From Helicobacter bilis (lineage in GTDB: Bacteria; Campylobacterota; Campylobacteria; Campylobacterales; Helicobacteraceae), in assembly GCF_001999985.1 (NCBI RefSeq), contig NZ_CP019645.1, positions 1,860,001 to 1,924,000 of the forward strand: a stretch of 64,000 nucleotides of DNA, written 5' to 3'. Below are positions 39,058 through 47,921 of the stretch, one piece after another; the stretch's first letter is position 1, and each line of letters begins with the position of its first letter. The notes below the pieces were generated by a model, which saw only the letters and a list, made by a program, of their open reading frames with translations, was not told the DNA's origin and ran no database searches. Both the position numbers and the translations under genes were made by a program.

Positions 39058-42000
39058 TTTCTGTTCTCTCTCTCTCTCTCTCTCTCTGTAATATCTGTCA
39101 TTAAATGCGTATTAAGTAGCTCTAAGCCTAAATCGCTTAAGGCTAGAAATTTCTCTTTAGATTCTACAAAGGGGATTTTAGGAAAGTCAATTTTCAAAAA
39201 GTCTAAATACTTCTCTCTATAATCCTTATGAAATAGCACTGCATAGATATAGCCTAGAATTTGCTCGGGGCTAAAATGCTCTTTATACTTAGAATCTATA
39301 AATTCCCTAAAATTTTGTGTAAAGTTTTCTACCCATTGCATTGTAGATTCTGTGGTGTTATTTTGAGATTCCATCTTGTCATTTTGAGCCGTAGGCGAAA
39401 AATCTTTATTATGCTTTTTTGTATTTTTGGATTTTATAGATACTTCGCAAGGCTTAGTATGACAAGTTTTAGAATCTTTGACATAAAGGGGCATTACTTC
39501 TTCCCCACCTCTACGATAAAAGTTTAAATCCACAATTTTATCGCTTACAAAAACAGCGTTAAACTCGTTATCACCAACGGCTTGACTCTGCCTTGAAACT
39601 AAAAGTGCTTTATTGGAATCTTGTAGAAAATGTTGAAACACATCATAGACAGGATACGCCATAAAAGCACGAGATTTGTTGATATAATAAGTCCAACGCA
39701 TATCAAAAGGACGATAATGGCAGAGTTTTATAAACTCATCTAAATTATCTTTATTTTCTCTAATTGCTTCTATGGTAGATTCTAGTTTCCAGTCTCTAGA
39801 ATCTTCCCCTATATCATAGATTTTATATAGCTCATCTTTTGGTTTAGTGATAAAATCGTGTAGCATTGATTTTAAACTTTCTTTAGAATTGTGAAACACT
39901 ATCTTATCTCTTTTGGAGCAAATCCCCACACCAGAAACCTTAAAAATATCCTTTACACTCCAGCCTTTATCATATTCTACCCTTAATGACTCATTTTGTG
40001 GGATAAAGAGATAGAAAGGATTTTGTGGATTTAGAATCTGCCAAGGGATAGAATCTAAGGTGTTTTTAGCAAGGAAGTTGTATTTATCTTTTCTTTTGCC
40101 ATAGAGATCATAATGGTAGATTGTAGCTAGATTATTTGTCATATTGAGCGAATGCGAAATATCTTTATTTTTAGTGTTTTTAGATACTTCGCTACGCTCA
40201 GTATGACAAGTGGGTGTGGATTCAGTATTGCAAGGAGATAAAGATTCTGCGTGATGAGTGGATTTACTCTCACAGGGAAGTTTTACAAAAATATTGATAG
40301 AAACGCCTTGCATAATGTCAAACACATTGTCATCTTTAGTTCCACTTGGTGTGGTCTCTTTTTTACGCGTATTGCCGTGTAGGTCTAAAATATAGATTTT
40401 ATCAAATGTCTTTAGCAAGTGATAACGCATACCGCGAAATGTAGGGTTGTCTAAAAAGGCGTTATTAGAGATAAAGGCAAAGATTCCGCCCTCTTGCTTC
40501 TCAATCTTACTTTCAGCAAAGCGGATAAATTTGACATAATCATCAAGTAGCCATTTGGGATTTTTCTCATTTTGGAGTTTGTGTTTTTCGAAAATTATCT
40601 TAAAGGTTGAAATGCAACTTTCATTAGTTTTATACCAGTCTTTATAATATTCTTCTTTCTTTTGGGGCATGGCTATTTTAGCTTCGAAATATTTTTCTAT
40701 ATGCTCCTTATCTTGTTTTGTAAGCTCAGCGAGTTTTGGCTCTAGTCCATAGGCGATACGCACTTCATCTTCATATAAGCCCTTATTTGCACTAGCTCCG
40801 CTATATGGGGGATTGCCTGTAATGATAAGAATCTGTGGGCTATCTTTAATTTTTTGAGATTCTTTAAATTCTTCTGCCAATTCCCTCATTCCTGCAACAA
40901 GAATAACTTGCTTATTCAACTCTTCTTCTTGTTTGTTTGAATAAAGCGTATTTGTAAGTCGAATGTTTAGACTTTCATATTCTTTTTTCTTATCGTTGTA
41001 TTCTAACTCTATACTAAACTCTTCCTTTAGGGCTTGAGAGATTTTTAAATGTGCTATGGTATAAGGTGCGATTAAAAACTCAAATCCATAGAATCTTTGT
41101 ATCAAGGCTTTTGGGTTGTATTTCACGCTGTTTTTATTACTAGATTCTAGGGCTTTTCTAAAGGCTTCTAGCAAAAATGTCCCTGTGCCTGTGGCAAAAT
41201 CTAGCAGAGTAATATCGCTATCTTTATCTAGGGCGGATTTTAACCCTTTCTTATTAAAGTCTTTTTGCAAAGTTAAATCTATGGAATCTATGATAAATCT
41301 AACTACTGGGGCTGGAGTGTAATATACTCCCCTTAACTCTCTTAGCTCGGGGTCATACTCTTTTAGAAAGTCTTCATATAAATGTAAATAGGGGTCTTTG
41401 TGTATATAGTTACCAAATAAATCTTTTTGCATACTTGCATTAAGGTCTTGTATAATTCTACTTATATCAATATGATTGATAATTTCAATAATTTCTTCTA
41501 GTAGATAGCTAGTAGGGGTCATTTTTTTTAAATTATTGTGTCTTTCTAATTCTTTTAGAATATTTAAAAAGCGACTCATTGCACGGATTAAAGGAAAAGA
41601 TTCTGGGATAAAATTATAGGCATTGTCTAAATTAATTTTTTCATTTGTAGTGTTATTTAGCCTTGCTAGAAATAGACTATAAGTCAGCGTCTGTGCGAAG
41701 TTGTCAGCAAAGATTAAAAACTCTAAATCTTTATAAAGAGATACCTTAAAGATCTTAAACATATCTTGAATAGAATCGTTGTGTTCATTGCGTATAATCT
41801 CGTAATTTAGGATTCTAGTCCTTTGAGCCAAGGCGTTTGCAAACTCTTTAGCTGTATTTATGGGGCTTGGACTTTGAGAGAAAAAGAGTGTAAAAAGCTC
41901 GGTCAGCTCTCTTGCTTTAGAATCTACATCATAAATCTTGGGATTTTTAGCTAGGGCTTTTAGCTGTGAATGCTCACAGATTCTGCATTCTTGCTTTATG

Positions 42001-42388
42001 CTTATTTTGCCCTTTTCATCTTGGTGTAAAAGACAGAATCTAAGATAGTCTGTAAGCATAATATTTGAGCTTAGGCGGAAGTATTTTTTGATCTGATCAC
42101 TTTGTGCGATTTCATCTAAAGGGGCATTTATGCGTTTGTTTTCAATATAGCCAAGTGTAAGAGAATCTTTTGTGATTAAAAAATCTGGCGCGCCTCTGCC
42201 TTCTTTATCATTATTTGGCTCGTGGGTTATATAAATATTGTTTTTAGATTCTAGGGAGCTAGATTTACCCCCCCCCCCCCATTAATTGCAGTTAGAAAAT
42301 TGTATAAATGTGGGCGATAAGTGTGTTCTTTATCACTTTCCTTTATATCTTTTATTGCTAGTAAATAAGCTTTTAGAATCTCTTGCAT
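39054..42388 (-). CDS. Phase-variable type IIG/ISP-like restriction-methyltransferase (currently out of frame)
   Basis: Single-chain restriction and N6-adenine methylation enzyme, about 1110 residues if in frame. ATG at 42388 (MQEILKAYLLAIKD) follows AAGGAAAGAC. After about 36 codons a G13 tract leads to a stop; 11 or 14 Gs would join the rest. The nuclease motif just after it is GRGAPDFLI...GYIENKR (PD...E-x-K). Then come a helical domain, methyltransferase motif I DFATGTGTFLLEAF, catalytic ITGNPPYSG, and a recognition region ending ELLNTHLM. The protein can otherwise start at 42059 (MLTDYLRFC) without the nuclease. No helicase domain was seen, so it is closer to type IIG than to full type ISP. 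Two copies of the dispersed repeat are in frame. Confidence 0.88.
39065..39087. repeat. (AG)11 dinucleotide tract at the 3' end of the restriction gene
   Basis: Eleven CT units on the plus strand plus one T; on the gene strand they encode ERERERE. With 11 units the main frame ends at TGA 39054-39056. By frame arithmetic one unit fewer opens segment A and one unit more opens the frame ending in segment B. Tracts of this length are prone to slippage. Confidence 0.88.
39376..39465. repeat. Dispersed repeat pair in the type IIG gene (first)
   Basis: TTGTCATTTTGAGCC...GGCGAAAAATCT at 39376-39405 and the opposite orientation GATACTTCG...AGTATGACAAG at 39439-39465. Together they form a paired unit encoding DFSPTAQNDK and CHTKPCEVS. 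Confidence 0.8.
40136..40209. repeat. Dispersed repeat pair in the type IIG gene (second)
   Basis: TTGTCATATTGAGCG...GCGAAATATCT (40136-40164) followed by AGATACTTCGCTACGCTCAG and TATGACAA (40182-40209), again two opposed copies. In frame they encode CHTERSEVSKNT and ISHSLNMTNN. Confidence 0.8.
42268..42280. repeat. G13/C13 contingency tract in the type IIG gene
   Basis: Thirteen C on the plus strand (G13 on the coding strand), about 36 codons into the gene. Thirteen gives early termination (GGGGVNLAP then TAG); 11 or 14 restores the nuclease-methyltransferase frame. Confidence 0.93.
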
Positions 42389-42475
42389 GTCTTTCCTTAT
42401 TTAACGATTAGATTCTATAATGCTTTTGTGAAAATTGCAAGAGTATTTTATGTATTAGGCAACGCTTAGATTTGC

Positions 42476-42481
42476 TATAAT
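42476..42481 (+). promoter_or_regulatory. Putative murD extended -10 promoter
   Basis: Reads AGATTTGCTATAATTGC, an extended -10 (TGC-TATAAT) 31 bases before the murD ATG; AGGGTAGGG forms the ribosome site. Confidence 0.55.
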
Positions 42482-42511
42482 TGCAAAAACTTAACGCATT
42501 AAGGGTAGGGT

Positions 42512-43921
42512 ATGTATATTAACATTCTAGGTTATGGTATCACTAATAAAGCATTAGTTACACTTTTAAATAAGCACAATATAATCTGTCATATCTATGA
42601 TGATAGGTATGAAAATGATGAGATAGATTCTATAGGGAATAGTTACCAGTCATTTAAAAAAGTAGCGACACTTCGCACAAAAAATCCAAATGGTGATACA
42701 AATTTAGCAATTATTAGTCCGGGGATAGCCCCAGATTCTACTTTTCTTAGCTATTTTAAGAATATTATGAGTGAATATGACTTTATTTTTCATATAAAAA
42801 AAGGGATATATAGCATTTGGATAAGTGGGACAAATGGCAAGACAACGACAACAGAAATGCTATCATGTATGTTACATGCAAAGAGTGGTGGGAATATCGG
42901 CACACCCCTTGCGACACTTTTTATGCAGGACTTTAACGACACACAGATTGATGTAGCACAATGCAATAGAGTGCAAAATCAAGTCTATGATGTGGTATCA
43001 AAGCAAGATTCTAAAGCTGTATGGGTGCTTGAGACAAGCTCATTTACTCTGCATTACACACATTACGCCTTGCCTAATATCTATATTTTATTACCTTTAA
43101 GTCAAGATCATATAAGTTGGCATGGCGGATTTGAATCCTATATCGCCGATAAATTAAAACCGCTTAAATACATCAATGACGCAAAAGACCCAAGCAAGCA
43201 TTACGCCCTTATCCCGCAAGAACTCATGCAATATGAAGTAGCAAAAGATATTATAAACAACACAAAAGCAAATGTTATGCTTTATACAGATTCTAATATG
43301 CTTTACTCTTATTTGCAATGTGAAAAGAAGTATGTTGAATGCTTTAAAGAGCCTTTTAGACTCGATTTTCTCGTGGCTGCTAGTGGTATGCGTTTTGGCA
43401 ATATTGACTTTAAAATAAATAATATTTTAGAGTATAAAATCGGTGCATATCGCATGGAAGAGCATGTGAGACAAGGCTTACTTTTCATAAATGATTCTAA
43501 AGCGACAAATCCACATGCAGTCCTTTCTGCATTGCATACCTATAAGCAGTATAGAATCTATCTTATTTTAGGGGGAGATTCTAAAGGGGCAGAGATGAAT
43601 ATGCTATATCCATTTTTGCAAGAAAATGGAGTAAAAGTCTTTAGCATAGGAAAAGATGGAGGCATGATAGCAGATGAATGCAAGGCAAAAAATATATGGG
43701 TAAAAGAGTGCGTAAGCTTAGATAAAGCTATGGAATCTATCTATTCTAAGTTGCGTGAAGACTACTTGCTAGATTCTATAAAAGATATAGAAACATGCTG
43801 TAGTGATACAAATAAGCCCATTATTATGCTATCCCCTGCATGTGCTAGTTTGGATCAGTATTCATCATATAAGGAAAGGGGTGATAGGTTTAACATGCTG
43901 ATAGAAAAGGTGTTTGGATAA
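42512..43921 (+). CDS. murD: UDP-N-acetylmuramoylalanine--D-glutamate ligase
   Basis: Adds D-Glu to UDP-MurNAc-L-Ala in peptidoglycan precursor synthesis. The N-terminal Rossmann-like part is ILGYGITNKALVTLL. The ATP loop is WISGTNGKTTTTEML. LSQDHISWHGGFESYIADKLKPL gives the metal-binding His and the carbamylated Lys. INDSKATNPHAVLSAL, LILGGDSKGAEM and LLSPACASLDQYSSYKERGD are typical C-terminal motifs. At 469 residues it is slightly long, with small AGATTCTA-containing inserts. It runs divergently from the type IIG gene. Confidence 0.95.
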   Translation: MYINILGYGITNKALVTLLNKHNIICHIYDDRYENDEIDSIGNSYQSFKKVATLRTKNPNGDTNLAIISPGIAPDSTFLSYFKNIMSEYDFIFHIKKGIYSIWISGTNGKTTTTEMLSCMLHAKSGGNIGTPLATLFMQDFNDTQIDVAQCNRVQNQVYDVVSKQDSKAVWVLETSSFTLHYTHYALPNIYILLPLSQDHISWHGGFESYIADKLKPLKYINDAKDPSKHYALIPQELMQYEVAKDIINNTKANVMLYTDSNMLYSYLQCEKKYVECFKEPFRLDFLVAASGMRFGNIDFKINNILEYKIGAYRMEEHVRQGLLFINDSKATNPHAVLSALHTYKQYRIYLILGGDSKGAEMNMLYPFLQENGVKVFSIGKDGGMIADECKAKNIWVKECVSLDKAMESIYSKLREDYLLDSIKDIETCCSDTNKPIIMLSPACASLDQYSSYKERGDRFNMLIEKVFG

Positions 43922-44030
43922 AATTACATAAAAGCTATTTTGAAGCGTTACACTTTACTTTAAGGTGTGCGATATAGCATAGAATCTAATGGGTTGCAAA
44001 AATTATAAAATATTAAATCTCATATTTAGC

Positions 44031-44036
44031 TATAAT
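44031..44036 (+). promoter_or_regulatory. Putative -10 box of the CDF transporter gene
   Basis: Reads CATATTTAGCTATAATCTC, giving TATAAT 49 bases before the ATG at 44085. Confidence 0.45.
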
Positions 44037-44084
44037 CTCAAGTCAGCTAAAACTACATAAATACAGAATCTAAAAGGCTACATA

Positions 44085-45341
44085 ATGACTACACAGCAAG
44101 ATACATCACACAACCGCCGCTCTTATGGCACAAGTGTGCGAAAATCTAAAACTATGCAAGAAGATTCTAAGCAATCACACCCAACACAACAAGCACAAGA
44201 TTCTAAGCAACCTTTAGAATCTAACACAGCACAACCTAACCCCATAAATTCCATAGAATCTAGCTTAGATTCTAGCTTTATGAATGATTCTAATCACATA
44301 GAATCCACCGCTACAAAAACCACTCAATCTACCCCTATGGATTCTAACCACACAGAATCTAAACACCCCGCAACACAGAATCAAGACAAGCATAAAGCAC
44401 AGATTCTAGCCTTAAAACACGCCCTTAAGACAGATTCTAAAAAAGCGGCACAAAAAGAGCAATTTGTCCTTAAAGTCTCAATGTATAGCGCATTAATCCT
44501 AGCGATTTTTGGCATTAGCTTTGGAATCTTTGTCAAATCTATGGCGGTGATTTTTGATGGCTTTGTAGCTCTCATTAGCGTGGGGCTTGGGGCATTAAGC
44601 GTGATTACTTCTCGCTACATTTATAAAGAAGATGATGATATTTTTCAATACGGCTATGTCCGCTTTGAGCCGATGGTAAATCTCTTTAAATCCCTTGTGC
44701 TAGTCTTTGTGTGCGTGTATGCTTTTATAAACGCTTTGCAGAGTATCATTCACGGCGGCTATGCAGTGGAGCTTGGCGGGGCGGTGTCGTATAGTCTGTG
44801 TGCGTTTGTGTTTTGTGCGATTTTGTTTGTTTATACGCTGTTTTATACGCGTCTTTTAGAATCTGATTTGATTAAAGTGGATAATACGGAGTGGAAGATT
44901 GACTGCGTGCTGTATTTGGGTGCGTTGAGTGCGTTTGGTGTGATTTATTTTATGCTTAGTCCTAAGAGTGCTTTAGCGATGTATGTTGATCCCTTGCTGT
45001 TGGCGGTGCTATCGTTAATGCTGTGTGTCTCGCCTATCCGCATAGCTATTGCGAATTTTAAAGATTTGATTATGGTCGCCCCAAGTGAGATTGATTCTAA
45101 AATCACGCAAATTATGGAATCTTTGAGTAAAGATTTTGGCTTTAGCGATTATGATACGCACGTGGCGAAATCGGGGCGATTCTATATGGTGGAAGTGAAT
45201 ATCTTAATAGATAAAAATTGCAAGATTAGCTCGGTAGCGGAGTTTGATTCTGTGCGTGATAGGATTGAAAAATCCCTTGATATTCCAAGCTATAAGATTT
45301 GGCTATCTGTAAGCTTTACAGGGAATGCGAAGTGGTTGTAG
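44085..45341 (+). CDS. Cation diffusion facilitator family protein with disordered N-terminus
   Basis: A 418-residue protein. The first 125 residues are Ser/Thr/Gln/Asn-rich and built largely of AGATTCTA words. About six membrane helices follow, beginning VLKVSMYSALILAIFGISFG, then a cytoplasmic C-terminal domain (VAPSEIDSKITQIMESLSKD, FYMVEVNILIDKN). The fold fits CDF transporters, but the metal-site motifs differ: helix 2 has FDGFVALISV rather than DSxxD, and helix 5 has DNTEWKID rather than HxxxD. The metal is therefore uncertain (perhaps Fe or Mn), or it may not be a zinc-type pump at all. Confidence 0.8.
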   Translation: MTTQQDTSHNRRSYGTSVRKSKTMQEDSKQSHPTQQAQDSKQPLESNTAQPNPINSIESSLDSSFMNDSNHIESTATKTTQSTPMDSNHTESKHPATQNQDKHKAQILALKHALKTDSKKAAQKEQFVLKVSMYSALILAIFGISFGIFVKSMAVIFDGFVALISVGLGALSVITSRYIYKEDDDIFQYGYVRFEPMVNLFKSLVLVFVCVYAFINALQSIIHGGYAVELGGAVSYSLCAFVFCAILFVYTLFYTRLLESDLIKVDNTEWKIDCVLYLGALSAFGVIYFMLSPKSALAMYVDPLLLAVLSLMLCVSPIRIAIANFKDLIMVAPSEIDSKITQIMESLSKDFGFSDYDTHVAKSGRFYMVEVNILIDKNCKISSVAEFDSVRDRIEKSLDIPSYKIWLSVSFTGNAKWL

Positions 45342-45407
45342 GATAGCTTATATTTATGCAATTTCAAATGTGAGATTCAAGCCTAAATCACAACGGAAAG
45401 CTAGAAT

Positions 45408-47921
45408 CTACTCTACCCTTAAGCCCTTTTTGAGTGTGAAAAGGGTGTCTAAAGTTTGAGTGATATATTCTTGCTCTTGTAGTGGCGGCAGGGGGATAGT
45501 GAAGTTTTCCACAAAGTCCATATTTAATCGTTGTTGTCCTGCTGTGCCTTTAAAAGTTTTTAACGCTTGATTGACAAAAAAGGCAGAATTTACACAATAA
45601 AAAACATATTCTTTCAATAATGGGTTATAGGGAAGAAGAACGATAAGTTCCGTTGTCCCAGCACCATAGCCATTTTTAAGATTTTTTACAACGAAAGATT
45701 TGCCATTTTCAAAACAAGGCGATATTTTTGCAAACGCTACACTATTATCACACAAGTGCGTAAAACCGCCTTTAACTTCTTTCCATAATTTTAGCTCGTA
45801 AGTAAAGGTGTTTTGACAGCTATCGGCTATAAGTGCCATAGGGATAAAGGATATTTCTACATTATCACTTATATCATTTTTAGGATTTATCTCACAAATA
45901 TCCCCAAGTTTGACCCACGCCCAAGAATTTGGGATTTCAAAGGGTGGGGTTTGGTGGCTTGTAGATACTTCCCTTTCGCTTTGCTCAAGGTCAGTATGAC
46001 GAGTGGAGTCAGTAGGGTAAGTGGCGTTTTTGTCATTTTGAGCCTGTGAAACAGGCGAAAAATCCAAACCAATATACGCATTCATATCTTCATATTGCGG
46101 ATTTATAGATTCTATAAGTGCATTTTTAAATGCTCTCTTTTTGCCCTTGAGATATTTTTCTCGTTCAATGGCATTGTTGATGTTTTCAAAGGCTTCAAAA
46201 TACACCAATTTTGTGCAGTTGTATTTTTCTGTAAAACCTTTTATGAGTTTGTTTTTATGTGCGTAAATGCGTTTTTGCAAATTACTTGTAACACCTATAT
46301 AAAGCGTGGAGTTGGTGGCATTACTCATCATATAAACATAGGCTGGATATTTGGCTAAGCTCAGTTGATTGTGGCTTAGGGCAATGCTGGATTGCTTGTC
46401 GTTTTGAGATACTTCCCTTTCGCTTTGCTCAAGGTCAGTATGACAAGTGGAGGCGGTATGACAAAATAACGGCGTGATTTCTTTGCATTTTGTAAGTTCT
46501 TTTTTTAGCATTTGGATTTGGGATTTTAGATTCTGCTTTAGTTCTTTTGTGGATTCTGTGTTTTTAGATACTTCCCTTTCGCTTTGCTCAAGGTCAGTAT
46601 GACAAGGGGAGTCAGTATGACAAGTGGAGGCGGTATGGTAAGTAGCGTTTTTGTCATTTTGAGCCTGTGAAACAGGCGAAAAATCTTTTTTTTCTACTTT
46701 TTTGAGTGTAGATTCTAGGGTTTTAAGCTTCTTTTCTAAATTTTTGCGTTTTTGCTTTATTTCATCGTTGTAAGTGGCTATTTCATTAAAGGCGGAGAGT
46801 GTAGGGGAGCTTCTGCGATAAAGTTTGCTTAAACTGCCCTCTAGGGCAAGTTTAAGCAAACTCTTTTCAATTCTCTTTTCAATTCTCTTTAAATTCTCTT
46901 TAGTTATAGCAAAATCATTTGCGAGTGAAACGAGCAAATCAAGTTTTTTTACGATTTCTTGCTGTTCCTTTAACGGCGGCAGTGGGATAGTGAAGTTTTT
47001 TAACATTGTTTGATTAATATTATTTTGTGCAACGCCTCTGCCTAAACTATTAACATAATCTTTCATAGACATTAAGCAATACATTAAAAATTTAGTATCG
47101 TAGTCGTAGGTTTCTATAAGGGCAGCTATGGCTTGATTTGTCGCTGCATCTATATTTAAAATCGCAGTTTCGCCAAGCGTTGCAAATATCGTATAAAGCA
47201 AAGTGCCTTTTTTAAAAATTTTTGCCGATGAATTTTCAAGTCCTAATTCCGTGATAAATTCTTGCGTTTGATTGACAACATTATTTTTTACATCGGCTAT
47301 TTTTACCCAAGGGATTGTGCCGTTGTGCCAATATTCTATTTTATCCCTTGAAGGTGTGCCTCCGCTCACTATCTCACAAATATCCCCGAGTTTTACCCAC
47401 GCCCAAGTGCTAGGGATTTCAAAGGGTGGGGTGTGTGGATTGTCATTTTGAGCCGTAGGCGAAAAATCTCTTTTAGATTCTGTATTAGATTTTTCGCATT
47501 CGCTCAAAATGACAAGTTGAGATTCTGTGTTTTTAGATACTTCCCTTTCGCTACACTCAAGGTCAGTATGACAAGTGGAGGCGGTATGACAAGCCTTTTT
47601 GTCATTTTGAGCGTTAGCGAAAAATCTAGATTCTTGACAAAATAGCGGCGTGATTTCTTTGCATTTTACAATTTCTTTTTTAAGGCTTTGAATTTGAGAT
47701 TTAAAAAAGGCTTTTTTATCCTTGTCTTTTTCAAGCTTTAATTCTTTTTCACATTTTTTTAACTCTTTTTCTAAATCTTTGCGTTTTTGCTTTATATTAT
47801 CGTTGTAAGTGCTGATTTCATCAAAGGCGTTAAGCCCTGCGTTTTCTCGGCGGAATCTAGCGGTAAGTTTGCCTTTAATGGCATAGTCTAGCAAGGACTT
47901 TTTTAAGGTATCTGTTTTCAT
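45408..47921 (-). CDS. hsdS: Type I specificity subunit HsdS with embedded GIY-YIG domain
   Basis: An 837-residue HsdS, about twice normal length. Two half-repeats are present: a conserved helical region (residues 1-95, and again about 355-410 with SAFNEIATYNDEIKQKRK) and two target-recognition domains (about 165-320 from PFEIPSTWAWVKLGDICEI, and 659-837 from PFEIPNSWAWVKLGDICEI). Between them, residues 526-615 form a complete GIY-YIG nuclease domain (AYVYMMSN, TLYIGVTSNLQKRI, IEREKYLK). Clusters of the dispersed repeat encode CHTDLEQSEREVS and DFSPVSQAQND at about residues 98-163, 413-456, 486-508 and 622-655. The ATG overlaps the toxin stop (ATGA). The recognition sequence cannot be predicted. 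Confidence 0.9.
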   Translation of the reverse strand: MKTDTLKKSLLDYAIKGKLTARFRRENAGLNAFDEISTYNDNIKQKRKDLEKELKKCEKELKLEKDKDKKAFFKSQIQSLKKEIVKCKEITPLFCQESRFFANAQNDKKACHTASTCHTDLECSEREVSKNTESQLVILSECEKSNTESKRDFSPTAQNDNPHTPPFEIPSTWAWVKLGDICEIVSGGTPSRDKIEYWHNGTIPWVKIADVKNNVVNQTQEFITELGLENSSAKIFKKGTLLYTIFATLGETAILNIDAATNQAIAALIETYDYDTKFLMYCLMSMKDYVNSLGRGVAQNNINQTMLKNFTIPLPPLKEQQEIVKKLDLLVSLANDFAITKENLKRIEKRIEKSLLKLALEGSLSKLYRRSSPTLSAFNEIATYNDEIKQKRKNLEKKLKTLESTLKKVEKKDFSPVSQAQNDKNATYHTASTCHTDSPCHTDLEQSEREVSKNTESTKELKQNLKSQIQMLKKELTKCKEITPLFCHTASTCHTDLEQSEREVSQNDKQSSIALSHNQLSLAKYPAYVYMMSNATNSTLYIGVTSNLQKRIYAHKNKLIKGFTEKYNCTKLVYFEAFENINNAIEREKYLKGKKRAFKNALIESINPQYEDMNAYIGLDFSPVSQAQNDKNATYPTDSTRHTDLEQSEREVSTSHQTPPFEIPNSWAWVKLGDICEINPKNDISDNVEISFIPMALIADSCQNTFTYELKLWKEVKGGFTHLCDNSVAFAKISPCFENGKSFVVKNLKNGYGAGTTELIVLLPYNPLLKEYVFYCVNSAFFVNQALKTFKGTAGQQRLNMDFVENFTIPLPPLQEQEYITQTLDTLFTLKKGLRVE
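45963..46064. repeat. Dispersed repeat cluster right of the GIY-YIG region
   Basis: GATACTTCCCTTTCGCTTTG...GTATGACGAG, then TTGTCATTTTGAGCCTGTG...GGCGAAAAATC: two opposed copies ending 13 bases before the GIY-YIG segment. The second has a CCTG/CAGG hairpin at its centre. Confidence 0.8.
46077..46346 (-). other. GIY-YIG endonuclease domain inside hsdS
   Basis: About 90 codons with GIY-YIG features in order: VYMMSN, LYIGVTSNLQKRIYAHK with the conserved Arg, KLVYFEAFENINNAIEREK with the catalytic Glu, and NPQYEDM. Free-standing proteins of this size (UPF0213/YhbQ-like) are common. Here it is in frame within the HsdS spacer and bracketed by dispersed repeats, which suggests insertion of a small nuclease gene. 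Confidence 0.85.
46396..46446. repeat. Dispersed repeat left of the GIY-YIG region
   Basis: TTGTCGTTTTGAGATACTTC...AAGGTCAGTATGACAA. A partial forward copy is joined directly to a reverse copy, encoding CHTDLEQSEREVSQNDK. Confidence 0.75.
46566..46685. repeat. Dispersed repeat cluster in the central HsdS spacer
   Basis: GATACTTCCCTTTCGCTTTG...GTATGACAAG, a short AGTCAGTATGACAAG duplication, then TTGTCATTTTGAGCCTGTG...GCGAAAAATCT. It encodes DFSPVSQAQND and CHTDLEQSEREVS in frame. Confidence 0.8.
47440..47627. repeat. Dispersed repeat cluster in N-terminal HsdS
   Basis: Four copies in alternating orientation: TTGTCATTTTGAGCCGTAGG-type near 47450, its reverse near 47490-47515, a GATACTTCCCTTTCGC-type near 47537-47575 and a further TTGTCATTTTGAGCGTTAGC near 47599-47627. 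All are translated in frame. Confidence 0.8.

Noticed and set aside
45813-47645. Several 60-90-codon plus-strand frames opposite hsdS
   Set aside because: Antisense shadows produced by the repeat clusters, which are open in several frames; no starts or motifs of their own.
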